Shown here piece after piece: positions 43,601-52,392 of a stretch of DNA of 64,000 bases; the first letter of the stretch is position 1, and the number at the start of each line of letters is the position of its first letter. This stretch comes from Candidatus Blastococcus massiliensis AP3 (lineage in GTDB: Bacteria; Actinomycetota; Actinomycetes; Mycobacteriales; Geodermatophilaceae), in contig NZ_HG931174.1 in NCBI RefSeq assembly GCF_000582785.1, positions 936,671 to 1,000,670 of the forward strand, read 5' to 3'. The notes below the pieces were generated by a model that saw only the letters and a list, made by a program, of their open reading frames with translations, made no database searches and had not been told where the DNA came from. Made by a program: the position numbers and the translations under genes.

Positions 43601-45087
43601 CCCTGGGCCCCGCCGCGGCCGGGGGAGAGGGGGGCGGAGGCACGGCCTGCCCGCCGCCCGGTGGGCTGTCCGGAGGCCTGGTCGTTGAGCGCGGTGAAGA
43701 AGGAGCTCGCCCAGTGCTCGAGGTCGTTGCGGAACAGGTGCCGGCGCATCGCCCGCATCCGCTTGGCCGCCTCGGTCGGCTCCACCCGCAGGGCCCGCAG
43801 CAACTGGCTCTTCACGCCGGCGATGTCGTGCGGGTTGACCAGGAAGGCCTGCTTGAGCTCCGCCGCCGCCCCGGCGAACTCCGAGAGCACCAGCGTGCCG
43901 CCGAAGTCACCCCGTGCGGCCACGTACTCCTTGGCCACGAGGTTCATCCCGTCGCGGTACGGCGTCACGAGCATGACGTCGGCCGCGCGGTACAGCGCCG
44001 CGAGTTCCTCGCGCGGCATGGACTGGTTGAAGTAGTGCACCGCCGGACCCGCGATCGAGCCGAAGACCCCGTTGATGTGGCCGACCTGCTGCTCGATCGT
44101 CTCGCGCATGTGCACGTAGTGCTCCACGCGCTCGCGGCTGGGCGTGGCCACCTGCACCAGCACGGTGTCCGGCGCCTCGACCGCGCCGTCCTCGAGCAGC
44201 TCCTCGAAGGCGTTCAGCCGGACGCCGATGCCCTTGGTGTAGTCGAGCCGGTCGACGCCCAGGATGATCTTCGACGGGTTGCCGAGCTCCGCCCTGATCT
44301 CCTTCGCCCGCGCCAGCACCTCGGGGGAGCGGGCCAGTTCGTCGAAGGACGCGACGTCGATGGAGATCGGGAACGCGCGCGCAGCCACCGTCCGGCCGTC
44401 GTACTCGACGATCGGGCCGCGGGCCGGGAGGTCGTGCAGCCGACGGGCGAGCTGCACGAAGTTGGCGGCGGCGGCGGGCCGCTGGAAGCCGACGAGGTCC
44501 GCGCCGAGCAGTCCCTCCACGATCGCCGAGCGCCAGGGCAGCTGCGTGAACAGCTCGTACGGCGGGAACGGGATGTGCAGGAAGAACCCGATCGTGAGGT
44601 CGGGCCGCTGCTGGCGGAGCATCGCCGGCACCAGCTGCAGCTGGTAGTCGTGCACCCAGACGATCGCGTCCTCCGCGGCGATCTCCGCCGTCCGCTCCGC
44701 GAAGCGCTTGTTGATCTGGACGTAGGTGTCCCACCAGGCGCGGTGGTACTCCGGCTTCTCGACGACGTCGTGGTACAGCGGCCACAGCGAGGCGTTCGAC
44801 ATGCCCTCGTAGTAGCGGTCGACCTCCGGCTCGGACAGCGGGATCGGGATCAGCGACATCCCGCCGGACTCGAAGGGCTCCGGAGCCTCGCCGGCCGACC
44901 CCGACCAGCCGACCCAGGCGCCGCCTCGTCCTGCGACGAACGGCTCCAGCGCCGTGACCAGACCACCCGGGCTGCGCTGCCAGCGCGTGCTGCCGTCCGG
45001 GTCGGTGACCTGGTCGACCGGCAGGCGGTTGGCGACGACGACAACGGGGCTCTCGGCCCCGACCTCTTCACCTGTGCGATCGGTCAT
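43597..45087 (-). CDS. otsA: Trehalose-6-phosphate synthase
   Basis: A 496-residue GT20 glycosyltransferase. VVVANRLPVD, GGLVTALEPF, VWVHDYQLQLVPAMLR, FFLHIPFPPYELF, GVDRLDYTKGI and LVTPYRDGMNLVAKEYVA are the diagnostic GT20 blocks for UDP/GDP-glucose and glucose 6-phosphate binding. It makes trehalose 6-phosphate in the cytoplasm for desiccation and osmotic protection. The crcB pair ends only 30 bases upstream, so the genes may share a transcript. Confidence 0.95.
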   Translation of the reverse strand: MTDRTGEEVGAESPVVVVANRLPVDQVTDPDGSTRWQRSPGGLVTALEPFVAGRGGAWVGWSGSAGEAPEPFESGGMSLIPIPLSEPEVDRYYEGMSNASLWPLYHDVVEKPEYHRAWWDTYVQINKRFAERTAEIAAEDAIVWVHDYQLQLVPAMLRQQRPDLTIGFFLHIPFPPYELFTQLPWRSAIVEGLLGADLVGFQRPAAAANFVQLARRLHDLPARGPIVEYDGRTVAARAFPISIDVASFDELARSPEVLARAKEIRAELGNPSKIILGVDRLDYTKGIGVRLNAFEELLEDGAVEAPDTVLVQVATPSRERVEHYVHMRETIEQQVGHINGVFGSIAGPAVHYFNQSMPREELAALYRAADVMLVTPYRDGMNLVAKEYVAARGDFGGTLVLSEFAGAAAELKQAFLVNPHDIAGVKSQLLRALRVEPTEAAKRMRAMRRHLFRNDLEHWASSFFTALNDQASGQPTGRRAGRASAPLSPGRGGAQG

Positions 45088-45117
45088 ACCGCCCGGAACC
45101 CTACCGACCCGTCCCGG

Positions 45118-45477
45118 TCAGAGCAGGCCGGCCGCCCCGTAGGCCCCTGCCGCGGCGCCGATCCCGAGCAGGAGCGTCGTCAGCACGTAGCCCGCTGCCC
45201 GAACCGCGCGCCCCTCCTCCGCGAGCCGCACGACGTCCGCGCCGAGGGTGGAGAAGGTGGTGAGGGTGCCGCAGAAGCCGGTGCCCACCAGGGCCAGCAC
45301 CCAGACGGGGACGTCGGCCAGCCCCAGGAGGATCCCCAGCACGACGCTGCCCGCGACGTTGACGGCGACCGTGCCGACGACGGACCCGGGGCCGCGGCGG
45401 GCCACCGCGAGGCGCTCCGCGAACAGCCGCAGCGGGGCGCCCGCCATCGCACCGAGCACCACGAGCCACGGCGTCAC
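45118..45477 (-). CDS. crcB: Fluoride channel CrcB/FluC (subunit 1)
   Basis: A 119-residue, four-helix membrane protein from GTG 45477, overlapping the preceding crcB stop (GTGA). The conserved GTGFCGTLTTFSTLGAD is the Fluc pore segment with Phe and Thr residues, and TVAVNVAGSVVLG holds the essential Asn. Two adjacent crcB genes in Gram-positive bacteria usually form an asymmetric dimeric channel that exports fluoride. Confidence 0.92.
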   Translation of the reverse strand: MTPWLVVLGAMAGAPLRLFAERLAVARRGPGSVVGTVAVNVAGSVVLGILLGLADVPVWVLALVGTGFCGTLTTFSTLGADVVRLAEEGRAVRAAGYVLTTLLLGIGAAAGAYGAAGLL

Positions 45478-45866
45478 GGTGCCGGGACCCGCGGCGTTGC
45501 GGCTCGGCCGGCTCTCGTTCCCAGCGCCGCAGCCGCGATCCCGCCGGCGACCGAGGCGAGCACGTACCCCGCGGCGGCTCCCGGATGTCCGCCCTCGGTG
45601 AGCTGCACCGTCTCGAGGGCGAACGCGGAGAAGGTCGTGAACCCGCCCAGGAGGCCGGTGACCAGGAAGGGGCGCGGCCAGGTGGCGTCGGGGAACCGCG
45701 GCACCACCCGGCCGAGGAGCAGCCCCAGGAGCAGGCAGCCCGTCAGGTTGACCAGCAGGGTCGCCCAGGGCCAGCCGCCGGCGTCCGAGGGCAGCGCCTC
45801 GGCGACACCCCAGCGGGCCAGCGCGCCGAGCGCGCCCCCCAGTGCGGCGGCGGCGTAGGCGACCAC
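45474..45866 (-). CDS. crcB: Fluoride channel CrcB/FluC (subunit 2)
   Basis: A 130-residue four-helix protein from GTG 45866. GLLGGFTTFSAFALETVQL is the Fluc signature and TLLVNLTGCLLLGLLLG carries the Asn. It differs clearly from the downstream copy, fitting a heterodimer. A fluoride riboswitch is often found before such genes, but the 93 bases upstream, shared with the divergent CoA-transferase, show no convincing one. Confidence 0.92.
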   Translation of the reverse strand: MVAYAAAALGGALGALARWGVAEALPSDAGGWPWATLLVNLTGCLLLGLLLGRVVPRFPDATWPRPFLVTGLLGGFTTFSAFALETVQLTEGGHPGAAAGYVLASVAGGIAAAALGTRAGRAATPRVPAP

Positions 45867-45959
45867 GTATCCCCCTGCTCCACGTCGGCACCGGCATCGG
45901 GCAGCATGCCACTGACGAGGGCGCACGACGGCGTGGCCCCGGGCAGCAGAGGAGATGCC

Positions 45960-47045
45960 GTGGGCCCGCTCTCGGGTGTGCGCGTGGTCGAGTTCGCAGG
46001 GCTGGGGCCGGGGCCGTTCTGCGGCATGCTGCTGGCCGACCTGGGCGCCGACGTCGTCCGGATCGACCGGCGCGGGCCCGGCGGCGCCCTCGGGGGCACA
46101 TCGCTGCTGGACCGCGGGAAGCGGTCGATCGCCCTCGATCTCAAGGACCCGGCCGACGTCGAGGTGGTGCGGGCCCTGGTGCGCCGGGCCGACGTGCTGC
46201 TGGAGGGCTTCCGCCCCGGTGTCATGGAGCGCCTGGGGCTGGGGCCCGACGCGCTGCTGGGGGAGAACCCCGCGCTGGTCTACGGCCGCATGACCGGCTG
46301 GGGGCAGACCGGTCCCCTCTCGCACACCGCGGGCCACGACATCGGGTACATCGCGCTCACCGGCGCCCTCGGCGCCAGCGGACGCCCGGACGAGCGGCCG
46401 GCGCCGCCGATGAACCTGCTCGGCGACTTCGGCGGCGGGGGAGTGTTCCTCGCGCTGGGCGCCGTGGCCGCGCTCCTGCACGCCCGCGCGACGGGGCAGG
46501 GCCAGGTGGTGGACGCCGCGATCGTCGACGGCACCGCCGTCCTCACCACGATGATCCACGGCATGCTCTCCACCGGCGGGTGGAGCGACGAGCGAGGCAC
46601 CAACCTGCTCGACACCGGTGCGCCGTTCTACGACGTCTACCGCTGCGCCGACGGGCAGTTCCTCGCCGTCGGCGCGCTGGAGCCGCAGTTCTACGCCGCG
46701 CTGCTGGAGGGCCTGGGCGTCGCCGGGGACGAGTCCTTCCCCGACCGCTACCAGCCGGACCAGTGGCCGGCCCTGCGGGAGCGCTTCACCGAGCTGTTCG
46801 CGAGCCGGACCCGCGACGAGTGGTGGAAGGTGTTCGCCGGCACCGACGCCTGCGTCGCCCCGGTGTGGTCGCTGGTCGAGGCGACCCAGGACGAGCACAA
46901 CCGCGAGCGCGAGGTCTTCGTCGAGGTGGACGGGACGACGCAGCCCGCCGTCGCCCCCCGGTTCTCCGCGACCCCGGGCTCCGTGGGCCGGATCCCGAAG
47001 GCCGGCGAGCACTCCGACGAGATCCGCGCCGAACTCGGCCTGTAG
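45960..47045 (+). CDS. mcr: Alpha-methylacyl-CoA racemase (CaiB/BaiF family III)
   Basis: A 361-residue protein from GTG 45960, with AGAGGAG before it, matching the length of mycobacterial Mcr. The family blocks are VVEFAGLGPGPFCGMLLADLG and DRGKRSIALDLK. The Mcr catalytic set is visible: His in AGHDIGYIALTG, Asp in NLLGDFGGGG and Glu in VGALEPQFY. It likely epimerises 2-methylacyl-CoA esters in branched-chain or sterol-type fatty acid oxidation. No other beta-oxidation gene is adjacent. Confidence 0.88.
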   Translation: MGPLSGVRVVEFAGLGPGPFCGMLLADLGADVVRIDRRGPGGALGGTSLLDRGKRSIALDLKDPADVEVVRALVRRADVLLEGFRPGVMERLGLGPDALLGENPALVYGRMTGWGQTGPLSHTAGHDIGYIALTGALGASGRPDERPAPPMNLLGDFGGGGVFLALGAVAALLHARATGQGQVVDAAIVDGTAVLTTMIHGMLSTGGWSDERGTNLLDTGAPFYDVYRCADGQFLAVGALEPQFYAALLEGLGVAGDESFPDRYQPDQWPALRERFTELFASRTRDEWWKVFAGTDACVAPVWSLVEATQDEHNREREVFVEVDGTTQPAVAPRFSATPGSVGRIPKAGEHSDEIRAELGL

Positions 47046-47049
47046 GGCG

Positions 47050-47126
47050 CGTCCTCCCTCACCGCCGAGCGTCCTCCCTCACCGCCCACCGTGAGGCAGG
47101 ACGCTCGATGATCAGGTCACCTGATC
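47050..47126. repeat. Palindromic intergenic repeat, copy 1
   Basis: CGTCCTCCCTCACCGCC occurs twice with a 20-base period (47050, 47070). The second copy pairs with GTGAGGCAGGACGC (14-bp arms, one mismatch). A 17-bp palindrome GATCAGGT-C-ACCTGATC (47110-47126) follows and includes the terC stop codon. It separates the convergent mcr and terC genes and may act as a terminator. The same arrangement recurs at 53946-54027 and, decayed, at 48646-48730. Confidence 0.8.
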
Positions 47127-48142
47127 GTGGCGGGGGAGTGGCGACGCCGGAGCGGCTCGAGCTCGGCCATCTCCTCGTCGGTGGCGACGCGGAAGGGCGG
47201 GGTGGCAGGGGGCTGCAGGGCGCTGCGGCCCTGTCCCCGCGTGGCCCGGAGGCTGAGCACGACGGATCCGCCGATGAGCACCGTGATGACGGCGAGGCTC
47301 ACGGTCGTGGGGATGTAGAAGACGTCCACCTTGAGCAGCATCTTGATGCCGACCCACACGAGGACGAGCGCCAGGCCCACCTTGAGGTAGACGAACCGGT
47401 GGATCAGATCGGCCAGCAGGAAGTACATGGCGCGCAGGCCGAGGATGGCGAAGGCGTTGGCCGTGAAGACCAGGAACGGCTCGTCGGTGACCGCGAAGAT
47501 CGCCGGGATCGAGTCCACCGCGAAGATGATGTCGGTGATCTCGACGAGCACCAGCACGGCCAGCAGGGGAGTGGCCATGAGCACCCCGGCGCGGCGGATC
47601 ACGAACCGCTGACCGTGGTACGCGTCGGTCATCGGCACGTACCGGCGGAACAGGCGGAGGGACCGCGACGTCGAGGGGTCCAGGTGCTCGTCGCGCTGCC
47701 GGATCATCCGGACGCCGGTCCAGAGCAGGAACCCGGCGAACAGGTAGAGGATCCAGCCGAAGCTCGCGATGAGCACCGAGCCGCCGGCGATGAAGAGCCC
47801 CCGGAAGACCAGCGCGCCGAGCACCCCGAAGAACAGCACCCGGTGCTGGAACTCCCGCGGGACGGCGAAGAACGTGAAGATGATCGCCCAGACGAACACG
47901 TTGTCGACGGCGAGGGACTTCTCGATCAGGTAGCCGGCGAAGTACTGCTGACCGAACTCCGCGCCGTGCGCCCACCACACCCAGGCGCCGAACGCGACGC
48001 CGATCGTGATCCACACCGCCGACCAGGCGGCCGCCTCGCGGACGGCGATCACGTGCGCCGTGCGGTGGGCGAACAGGTCGATCGCCAGCATGCCGAGGAT
48101 CAGGCCCAGCACCGAGAACCAGAGCCACAGGGAGACGTCCAC
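47117..48142 (-). CDS. TerC/Alx family manganese exporter-like membrane protein
   Basis: A 341-residue membrane protein from GTG 48142, with GGAGGAG about ten bases before. About eight helices are visible. The TerC blocks EKSLAVDNVFVWAIIF and LVEITDIIFAVDSIPAIFA carry the intramembrane Asp/Glu residues. Bacterial members export manganese, including to metallate secreted proteins. A yybP-ykoY-type aptamer in the leader supports manganese control. The stop codon lies in repeat copy 1, so the last residues are encoded by the repeat edge. Confidence 0.92.
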   Translation of the reverse strand: MDVSLWLWFSVLGLILGMLAIDLFAHRTAHVIAVREAAAWSAVWITIGVAFGAWVWWAHGAEFGQQYFAGYLIEKSLAVDNVFVWAIIFTFFAVPREFQHRVLFFGVLGALVFRGLFIAGGSVLIASFGWILYLFAGFLLWTGVRMIRQRDEHLDPSTSRSLRLFRRYVPMTDAYHGQRFVIRRAGVLMATPLLAVLVLVEITDIIFAVDSIPAIFAVTDEPFLVFTANAFAILGLRAMYFLLADLIHRFVYLKVGLALVLVWVGIKMLLKVDVFYIPTTVSLAVITVLIGGSVVLSLRATRGQGRSALQPPATPPFRVATDEEMAELEPLRRRHSPATIR

Positions 48143-48164
48143 GCGCGTACCACTCCTCCAGTCG

Positions 48165-48285
48165 GAACGTGCCAACTGGAGGTCTCCCCCGGCGGCTCCG
48201 ACTCGGCAGCCGCCCGGTCCGCCGGGCCCCATGGGGAGCCGTGGTGACGACGGGACGCTGGGGGATACTCCCCTCCTGTGGAATG
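48165..48285 (-). ncRNA. yybP-ykoY manganese riboswitch, probable
   Basis: In the terC leader, minus strand, AGGGGAGTATCCC starts near 48276 (GGGGAGTA at 48266-48273). Next come the CGTCGTCACCACGG segment and a GGCGGCT/AGCCGCC stem, then GGGGGAGACCTCC (GAGACC at 48181-48186). These two conserved loops and their order match the yybP-ykoY aptamer, which binds Mn2+ and turns on such genes. I judged it by motif memory only; no covariance model was run. Confidence 0.75.
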
Positions 48286-48356
48286 AGTGAAGCACACTTC
48301 ACCTGTCGCCCGCCACCGCCGGCTCCCTCTGGGCGTCGCGCCGCCGAGGAGGACCG

Positions 48357-48641
48357 ATGACCGCTGGGCACCACGCGTGGACGTTCCTCACCAACCACGG
48401 CCACGTCCTGCTCGCGGTCGCGCGGGCGCCGGACGCACGGGTCGCCGAGATCGCCGCGGAGGTGGGGGTGTCCACGCGCGCCGCGCTCAGCATCCTGCGC
48501 GACCTGGAGGAGGCGGGATACCTGACCCGGACCCGCGTCGGCCGGCGGACGCACTGCGAGATCAGGCCGCACCAGCACTTCCGGCATCCCAGCACCGCGC
48601 AGCACGAGATCGACGGCCTGCTGGCACTCCTCGGGCGCTGA
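48357..48641 (+). CDS. Small winged-helix (MarR/ArsR-like) regulator
   Basis: A 94-residue protein, essentially one winged-helix domain: VAEIAAEVGVSTRAALSILRDLEEAGYLTRTRVGRRTHCEI. His residues are frequent at both ends (MTAGHHAW, RPHQHFRHP, QHE), which could bind metal, though no ArsR metal site is certain. It is divergent from terC, with the riboswitch between. Proteins with this pattern in actinobacteria are of unknown target. Confidence 0.8.
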   Translation: MTAGHHAWTFLTNHGHVLLAVARAPDARVAEIAAEVGVSTRAALSILRDLEEAGYLTRTRVGRRTHCEIRPHQHFRHPSTAQHEIDGLLALLGR

Positions 48642-48645
48642 TCGA

Positions 48646-48730
48646 CGTCCTCCCCCACCGCGCCGGCCCCGTCCAGAGGCTCGCGCCGAGCTTGCGAGGC
48701 GTGAGGAGGACGGGGTCCTTCACCTGATCC
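48646..48730. repeat. Palindromic intergenic repeat, decayed copy 3
   Basis: CGTCCTCCCCCACCGC at about 48646 and GTGAGGAGGACG at 48701-48712 are the two arms of the repeat seen at 47050 and 53946. They are followed by TTCACCTGATCC in place of the second palindrome. The central part is replaced by unrelated bases. It lies between the convergent regulator and NAGGN synthetase genes. Confidence 0.55.
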
Positions 48731-48740
48731 CAGCCACGGG

Positions 48741-50489
48741 CTAGCGGCGGCGGGTCTCGGGGAAGAGCAGGTCGACGAAGCGCTCCGCCGTGGGCTGCGG
48801 CTCGTGGTTGGCCAGGCCCGGGCGCTCGTTGGCCTCGATGAAGACGTAGTCGGGGCCGGACACGTCGGGCACCAGGAAGTCGATGCCGGTCACCGGGATC
48901 TCCAGGGCCGCCGCCGCTCGCACCGCGGCCGCCGCGATCTCCGGGTGGAGCTGTCCGGTGACGTCCTCGATGGTGCCGCCGGTGTGCAGGTTCGCCGTCC
49001 GCCGCACCTGGATCCGCTCCCCGTTGGGCGGGACGTCGTCCATGCCCCAGCCCTCGTCGGCGACGACCTTCACGGTGGTGTCGTCGAGCGGGATGCGGGA
49101 CTCCCCACCGGTGGCGCGCTCCCGGCGCCGGCTGGTGGTCCGGACCAGGTCGGTGACCGTGGTGCGGCCGTCGGCCACGACCTCGGCAGGCCGGCGGACG
49201 GCGGCGGCGACCACCGCCCGGTCGATCACCAGCACCCGCAGGTCCTCACCGGGCACCAGCTCCTCGACCAGGACGTCGGGGCAGAACTGCAGGGCCTGCC
49301 GGACGGCCTTCTCCAGCCCCGCCTCGTCGGTCACTCCGACGGTGATGCCGCGCCCCTGCTCGCCGCGCGCGGGCTTGACCACGACCGAGCCGACCTCCCG
49401 CACGAGCGCGGCCGCCTCCTCCAGCTCCCCCTCGCAGGCCAGGGCCCCCCGGGCGACCCGCACCCCGGCCCGCTGCATGATCCGGCGGGTCACCCGCTTG
49501 TCGTCGCACCGGCTCATCGCCACGGCGGTGGTGAACTCCGACAGCGACTCCCGGGTGACCACGGTGCGCCCGCCCACGGACAACCGCAGCTCACCGAACT
49601 CCGCGTCGAGCACCTCGACGCGGATGCCGCGGCGCAGCGCCTCCTCGGCGATGATCAGCGCATAGGGGTTGAGCTCCTCCAGCCCCGGGGGCCGGGCCGC
49701 GAACAGCGGCGTGTTGATCGGGTTCTTGCGCTTCACGCAGACGGCGGAGACCCGGCTGAAGCCCAGCTTCCGGTAGAGCCGGATCGCGCCGTCGTTGTCG
49801 TGCATGACCGACAGGTCGAGGTAGGCGCGCCCGCGACCGACGTACCGCTCCGCGAGCACCCGCACCAGCGCCTCGCCCGTCCCGGTCGGGGCGTCCTGGT
49901 TGTTCACCGCGAGGCACCACAGGCTGGTGCCCGCCTCCGGGTCGTCGAAGGCCAGCGTGTGGTCCACCCCGGTGACCGTGCCGACGATCCGGCCGGTACG
50001 GGTGTCCTCGGCGACGAGGTAGGTGTAGCAGCGCGTCCGGTGGTTCTCCCACATGATGTCGGCGTCGCCGACGACCATGCCGTTGAGCGCGTAGATGTCG
50101 TTGATCGCCTCCATCTCCGCACGCGACGTGGCCGTGCGCACGAAGACCCCGCGGATGAGCTCGGGCCGGGCCCGGTAGCGGTGGAGGTCGAGGCGGTAGG
50201 TGTAGCTCGGGTCGATGAACAGCTCGTCGGGCGCGAGCCCGACCAGCACGTGCGGGTCTCGCGGGTAGATGCAGATGTCCCGCTCGCCGCTCTCCTCGGC
50301 GCGCAACGCGTCGACGATCCCGCGGAGGTCGGCGAAGGTCTGGCCGAAGACCAGCCGGCCCCAGCCCATGTCCAGGACGACGTCGCTCTGCATCCCCCGC
50401 AGCTCGTGCTCGGACGGCTCCCGCCACGACCGGTCGGTCAGGGCCGGGGCCGGGTTGCGGCGCCGGTGGCCCGCGAGCCGGGGTGCCAT
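48741..50489 (-). CDS. ngg: N-acetylglutaminylglutamine synthetase (GNAT/ATP-grasp)
   Basis: A 582-residue two-domain enzyme from ATG 50489, with GAGGAG six bases before. The N-terminal half (about 80-290) is a GNAT acetyltransferase (LDLSVMHDNDGAIRLYRKLGF). The C-terminal half is an ATP-grasp ligase (VVVKPARGEQGRGITVGV, VEELVPGEDLRVLVID, DYVFIEANERPGL). This pairing makes the N-acetylglutaminylglutamine dipeptide. It is 11 bases after the asnO-type amidotransferase gene, which completes the osmolyte NAGGN as in Sinorhizobium. Confidence 0.9.
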   Translation of the reverse strand: MAPRLAGHRRRNPAPALTDRSWREPSEHELRGMQSDVVLDMGWGRLVFGQTFADLRGIVDALRAEESGERDICIYPRDPHVLVGLAPDELFIDPSYTYRLDLHRYRARPELIRGVFVRTATSRAEMEAINDIYALNGMVVGDADIMWENHRTRCYTYLVAEDTRTGRIVGTVTGVDHTLAFDDPEAGTSLWCLAVNNQDAPTGTGEALVRVLAERYVGRGRAYLDLSVMHDNDGAIRLYRKLGFSRVSAVCVKRKNPINTPLFAARPPGLEELNPYALIIAEEALRRGIRVEVLDAEFGELRLSVGGRTVVTRESLSEFTTAVAMSRCDDKRVTRRIMQRAGVRVARGALACEGELEEAAALVREVGSVVVKPARGEQGRGITVGVTDEAGLEKAVRQALQFCPDVLVEELVPGEDLRVLVIDRAVVAAAVRRPAEVVADGRTTVTDLVRTTSRRRERATGGESRIPLDDTTVKVVADEGWGMDDVPPNGERIQVRRTANLHTGGTIEDVTGQLHPEIAAAAVRAAAALEIPVTGIDFLVPDVSGPDYVFIEANERPGLANHEPQPTAERFVDLLFPETRRR

Positions 50490-50499
50490 GACCATCTCC

Positions 50500-52284
50500 T
50501 CAGGCGGCGTGCGTCTGCAGCCAGAGCTCGAGCAGCCCCAGCTGCCAGAGCTTGTTGCCACGCAACGGGGTGAGCTCGCCGTTGGGGTCGGCGAGCAGTT
50601 CGCGGACGTACTCGGGGCGGAACATGCCGCGGTCGCGGGCGGCATCGCTGGACAGCGCGTCCCGCACCAGGCCCAGCACCTTGCCCTCGAGGTGGGTGAT
50701 CGCCGGCACCGGGAAGTAGCCCTTGGGCCGGTCGATGACCTCCGGCGGGATGATCCGCCGGCCGATGGCCTTGAGCACGCCCTTGCCGCCGTCGGCCAGC
50801 TTCAGCTCGGGCGGGCAGAGCGCGGCGAGCTCGACCAGGTCGTGGTCGAGGAACGGCACCCGCGCCTCCAGACCCCAGGCCATGGACATGTTGTCCACCC
50901 GCTTGACCGGGTCGTCGACCAGCATGATCTCGCTGTCCAGCCGCAACGCGGCGTCGACCGCCGTCTCGGCGCCCGGGGTCTCCATGTGGGCGCGGACGAA
51001 GGCCAGGCTCGGGTCCTCGTCGAGCGCGTACCGGCCGGAGACCACCTGGCGCATCTGCGCGTGGTCCCGGTCGAAGAACGCCTTCGCGTAGGTGTGCACG
51101 GCCTCCTCGCGGCCGACGCCGGCCAGCGGCGGGTACCAGTGGTAACCGGCGAACACCTCGTCGGCGCCCTGACCGGACTGCACCACCTTGATCGTCTGCG
51201 ACACCCGCTCGCTGAGCAGGTCGAAGGCGACGGCGTCGTGGCTGACCATCGGCTCGGCCATCGCGCCGACCGCGTGGCCGAGCGCGCCGACCAGCTCGTC
51301 GGAGCCGACCCGGATGCGGTGGTGGTCGGTGCTGAACCGCTCGGCGATCACGTCGGAGTAGACGAACTCGTCGCCCTCGCGCCCGCCGACCGACTCGAAA
51401 CCGATCGAGTAGGTCGCCAGGCCGGTCTGCCCCTCCTGGGCCAGCAGGCCGACGATCAGGCTCGAGTCCAGGCCGCCGGAGAGCAGCACGCCGACCGGGG
51501 TGTCGGCCACCAGGCGGCGGCGGACGGCGACCCGCAGCGCCTCCTCGATCGCGTCCTCCCAGTCGCGGGCCGACCAGTTCACGTGCTCGGGGCGGCGCTC
51601 GTAGGTGGCGTTCCAGTAGCGGTGCTCGGTGCTCGACCCGTCGGCCTCGATCACCCGCACCGTGGCCGGGGGAAGCTTCCGGACGCCGTTGAGGATCGTC
51701 CGGGGTGCCGGCACGACCGCGTGCCAGGACAGGTAGTGGTGCAGCGCGACCGGGTCGATGGAGGTGTCGACGTCGCCACCACTGAGCAGCGCCGGGAGCG
51801 TCGAGGCGAACCGCAGCTTCTTGCCGGGGGTCTCGGAGAGGTAGAGCGGCTTGATGCCGAGCCGGTCACGGGCCATGACCACGCGGCCGGTGTCGCGCTC
51901 GGCGATGACGAAGGCGAACATGCCGTGCAGGTGCGAGACGACGTCGGCGCCCCAGTGGTGGTAGCCCTTGAGGATCACCTCGGTGTCGCTGTGCGAGAAG
52001 AACCGGTAGCCGTGCCCCTCGAGCTCGGCGCGCAGTTCCTTGTAGTCGTAGATGCAGCCGTTGAAGACGGCCGTCAGCCCGAGCTCGTTGTCCACCATCG
52101 GCTGGGAGCCGCAGGTGGACAGGTCGATGACCGACAGCCGGCGGTGCCCGAAGGCCACCCGGCCGTTGCTCCAGGAGCCTTGCCCGTCCGGCCCGCGGGG
52201 GACCAGGGACTCCACCATGCGGGCGACGGCCCCGGTGTCGGCCATCGAACCGTCGAACGTGATCTCGCCACTGAGGCCGCACAT
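50500..52284 (-). CDS. asnO: N-acetylglutaminylglutamine amidotransferase (AsnB-like)
   Basis: A 594-residue class II glutamine amidotransferase from ATG 52284. Cys2 (MCGLSGE) is the glutaminase nucleophile, with FNGCIYDYKELR and SDTEVILKGY. The synthetase PP-loop is VLLSGGLDSSLIVGLL. It is the amidating partner of the synthetase downstream, producing N-acetylglutaminylglutamine amide under osmotic stress. True asparagine synthetase is the alternative, but the pairing with a GNAT/ATP-grasp gene is diagnostic. Confidence 0.9.
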   Translation of the reverse strand: MCGLSGEITFDGSMADTGAVARMVESLVPRGPDGQGSWSNGRVAFGHRRLSVIDLSTCGSQPMVDNELGLTAVFNGCIYDYKELRAELEGHGYRFFSHSDTEVILKGYHHWGADVVSHLHGMFAFVIAERDTGRVVMARDRLGIKPLYLSETPGKKLRFASTLPALLSGGDVDTSIDPVALHHYLSWHAVVPAPRTILNGVRKLPPATVRVIEADGSSTEHRYWNATYERRPEHVNWSARDWEDAIEEALRVAVRRRLVADTPVGVLLSGGLDSSLIVGLLAQEGQTGLATYSIGFESVGGREGDEFVYSDVIAERFSTDHHRIRVGSDELVGALGHAVGAMAEPMVSHDAVAFDLLSERVSQTIKVVQSGQGADEVFAGYHWYPPLAGVGREEAVHTYAKAFFDRDHAQMRQVVSGRYALDEDPSLAFVRAHMETPGAETAVDAALRLDSEIMLVDDPVKRVDNMSMAWGLEARVPFLDHDLVELAALCPPELKLADGGKGVLKAIGRRIIPPEVIDRPKGYFPVPAITHLEGKVLGLVRDALSSDAARDRGMFRPEYVRELLADPNGELTPLRGNKLWQLGLLELWLQTHAA

Positions 52285-52352
52285 ACGAAACGATCTAACC
52301 CGCCGCGAGCGCTCCGTGCGAGACGGAGCGGAGAACGTCACACGGACGTAAT

Positions 52353-52384
52353 CGCGGCCCGGTTCCACGTGGAACCGGGCCGCG
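52353..52384. terminator. Terminator after the subtilase gene
   Basis: A perfect 32-bp palindrome, CGCGGCCCGGTTCCAC with its complement, centred between 52368 and 52369. It lies 8 bases past the protease stop and before the asnO promoter region. Confidence 0.75.
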
Positions 52385-52392
52385 ACGGCGGA

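Noticed and set aside
45867..45959. Fluoride (crcB) riboswitch before the crcB pair
   Set aside because: The 93-base spacer is shared with a divergent gene and shows no recognisable crcB aptamer core.
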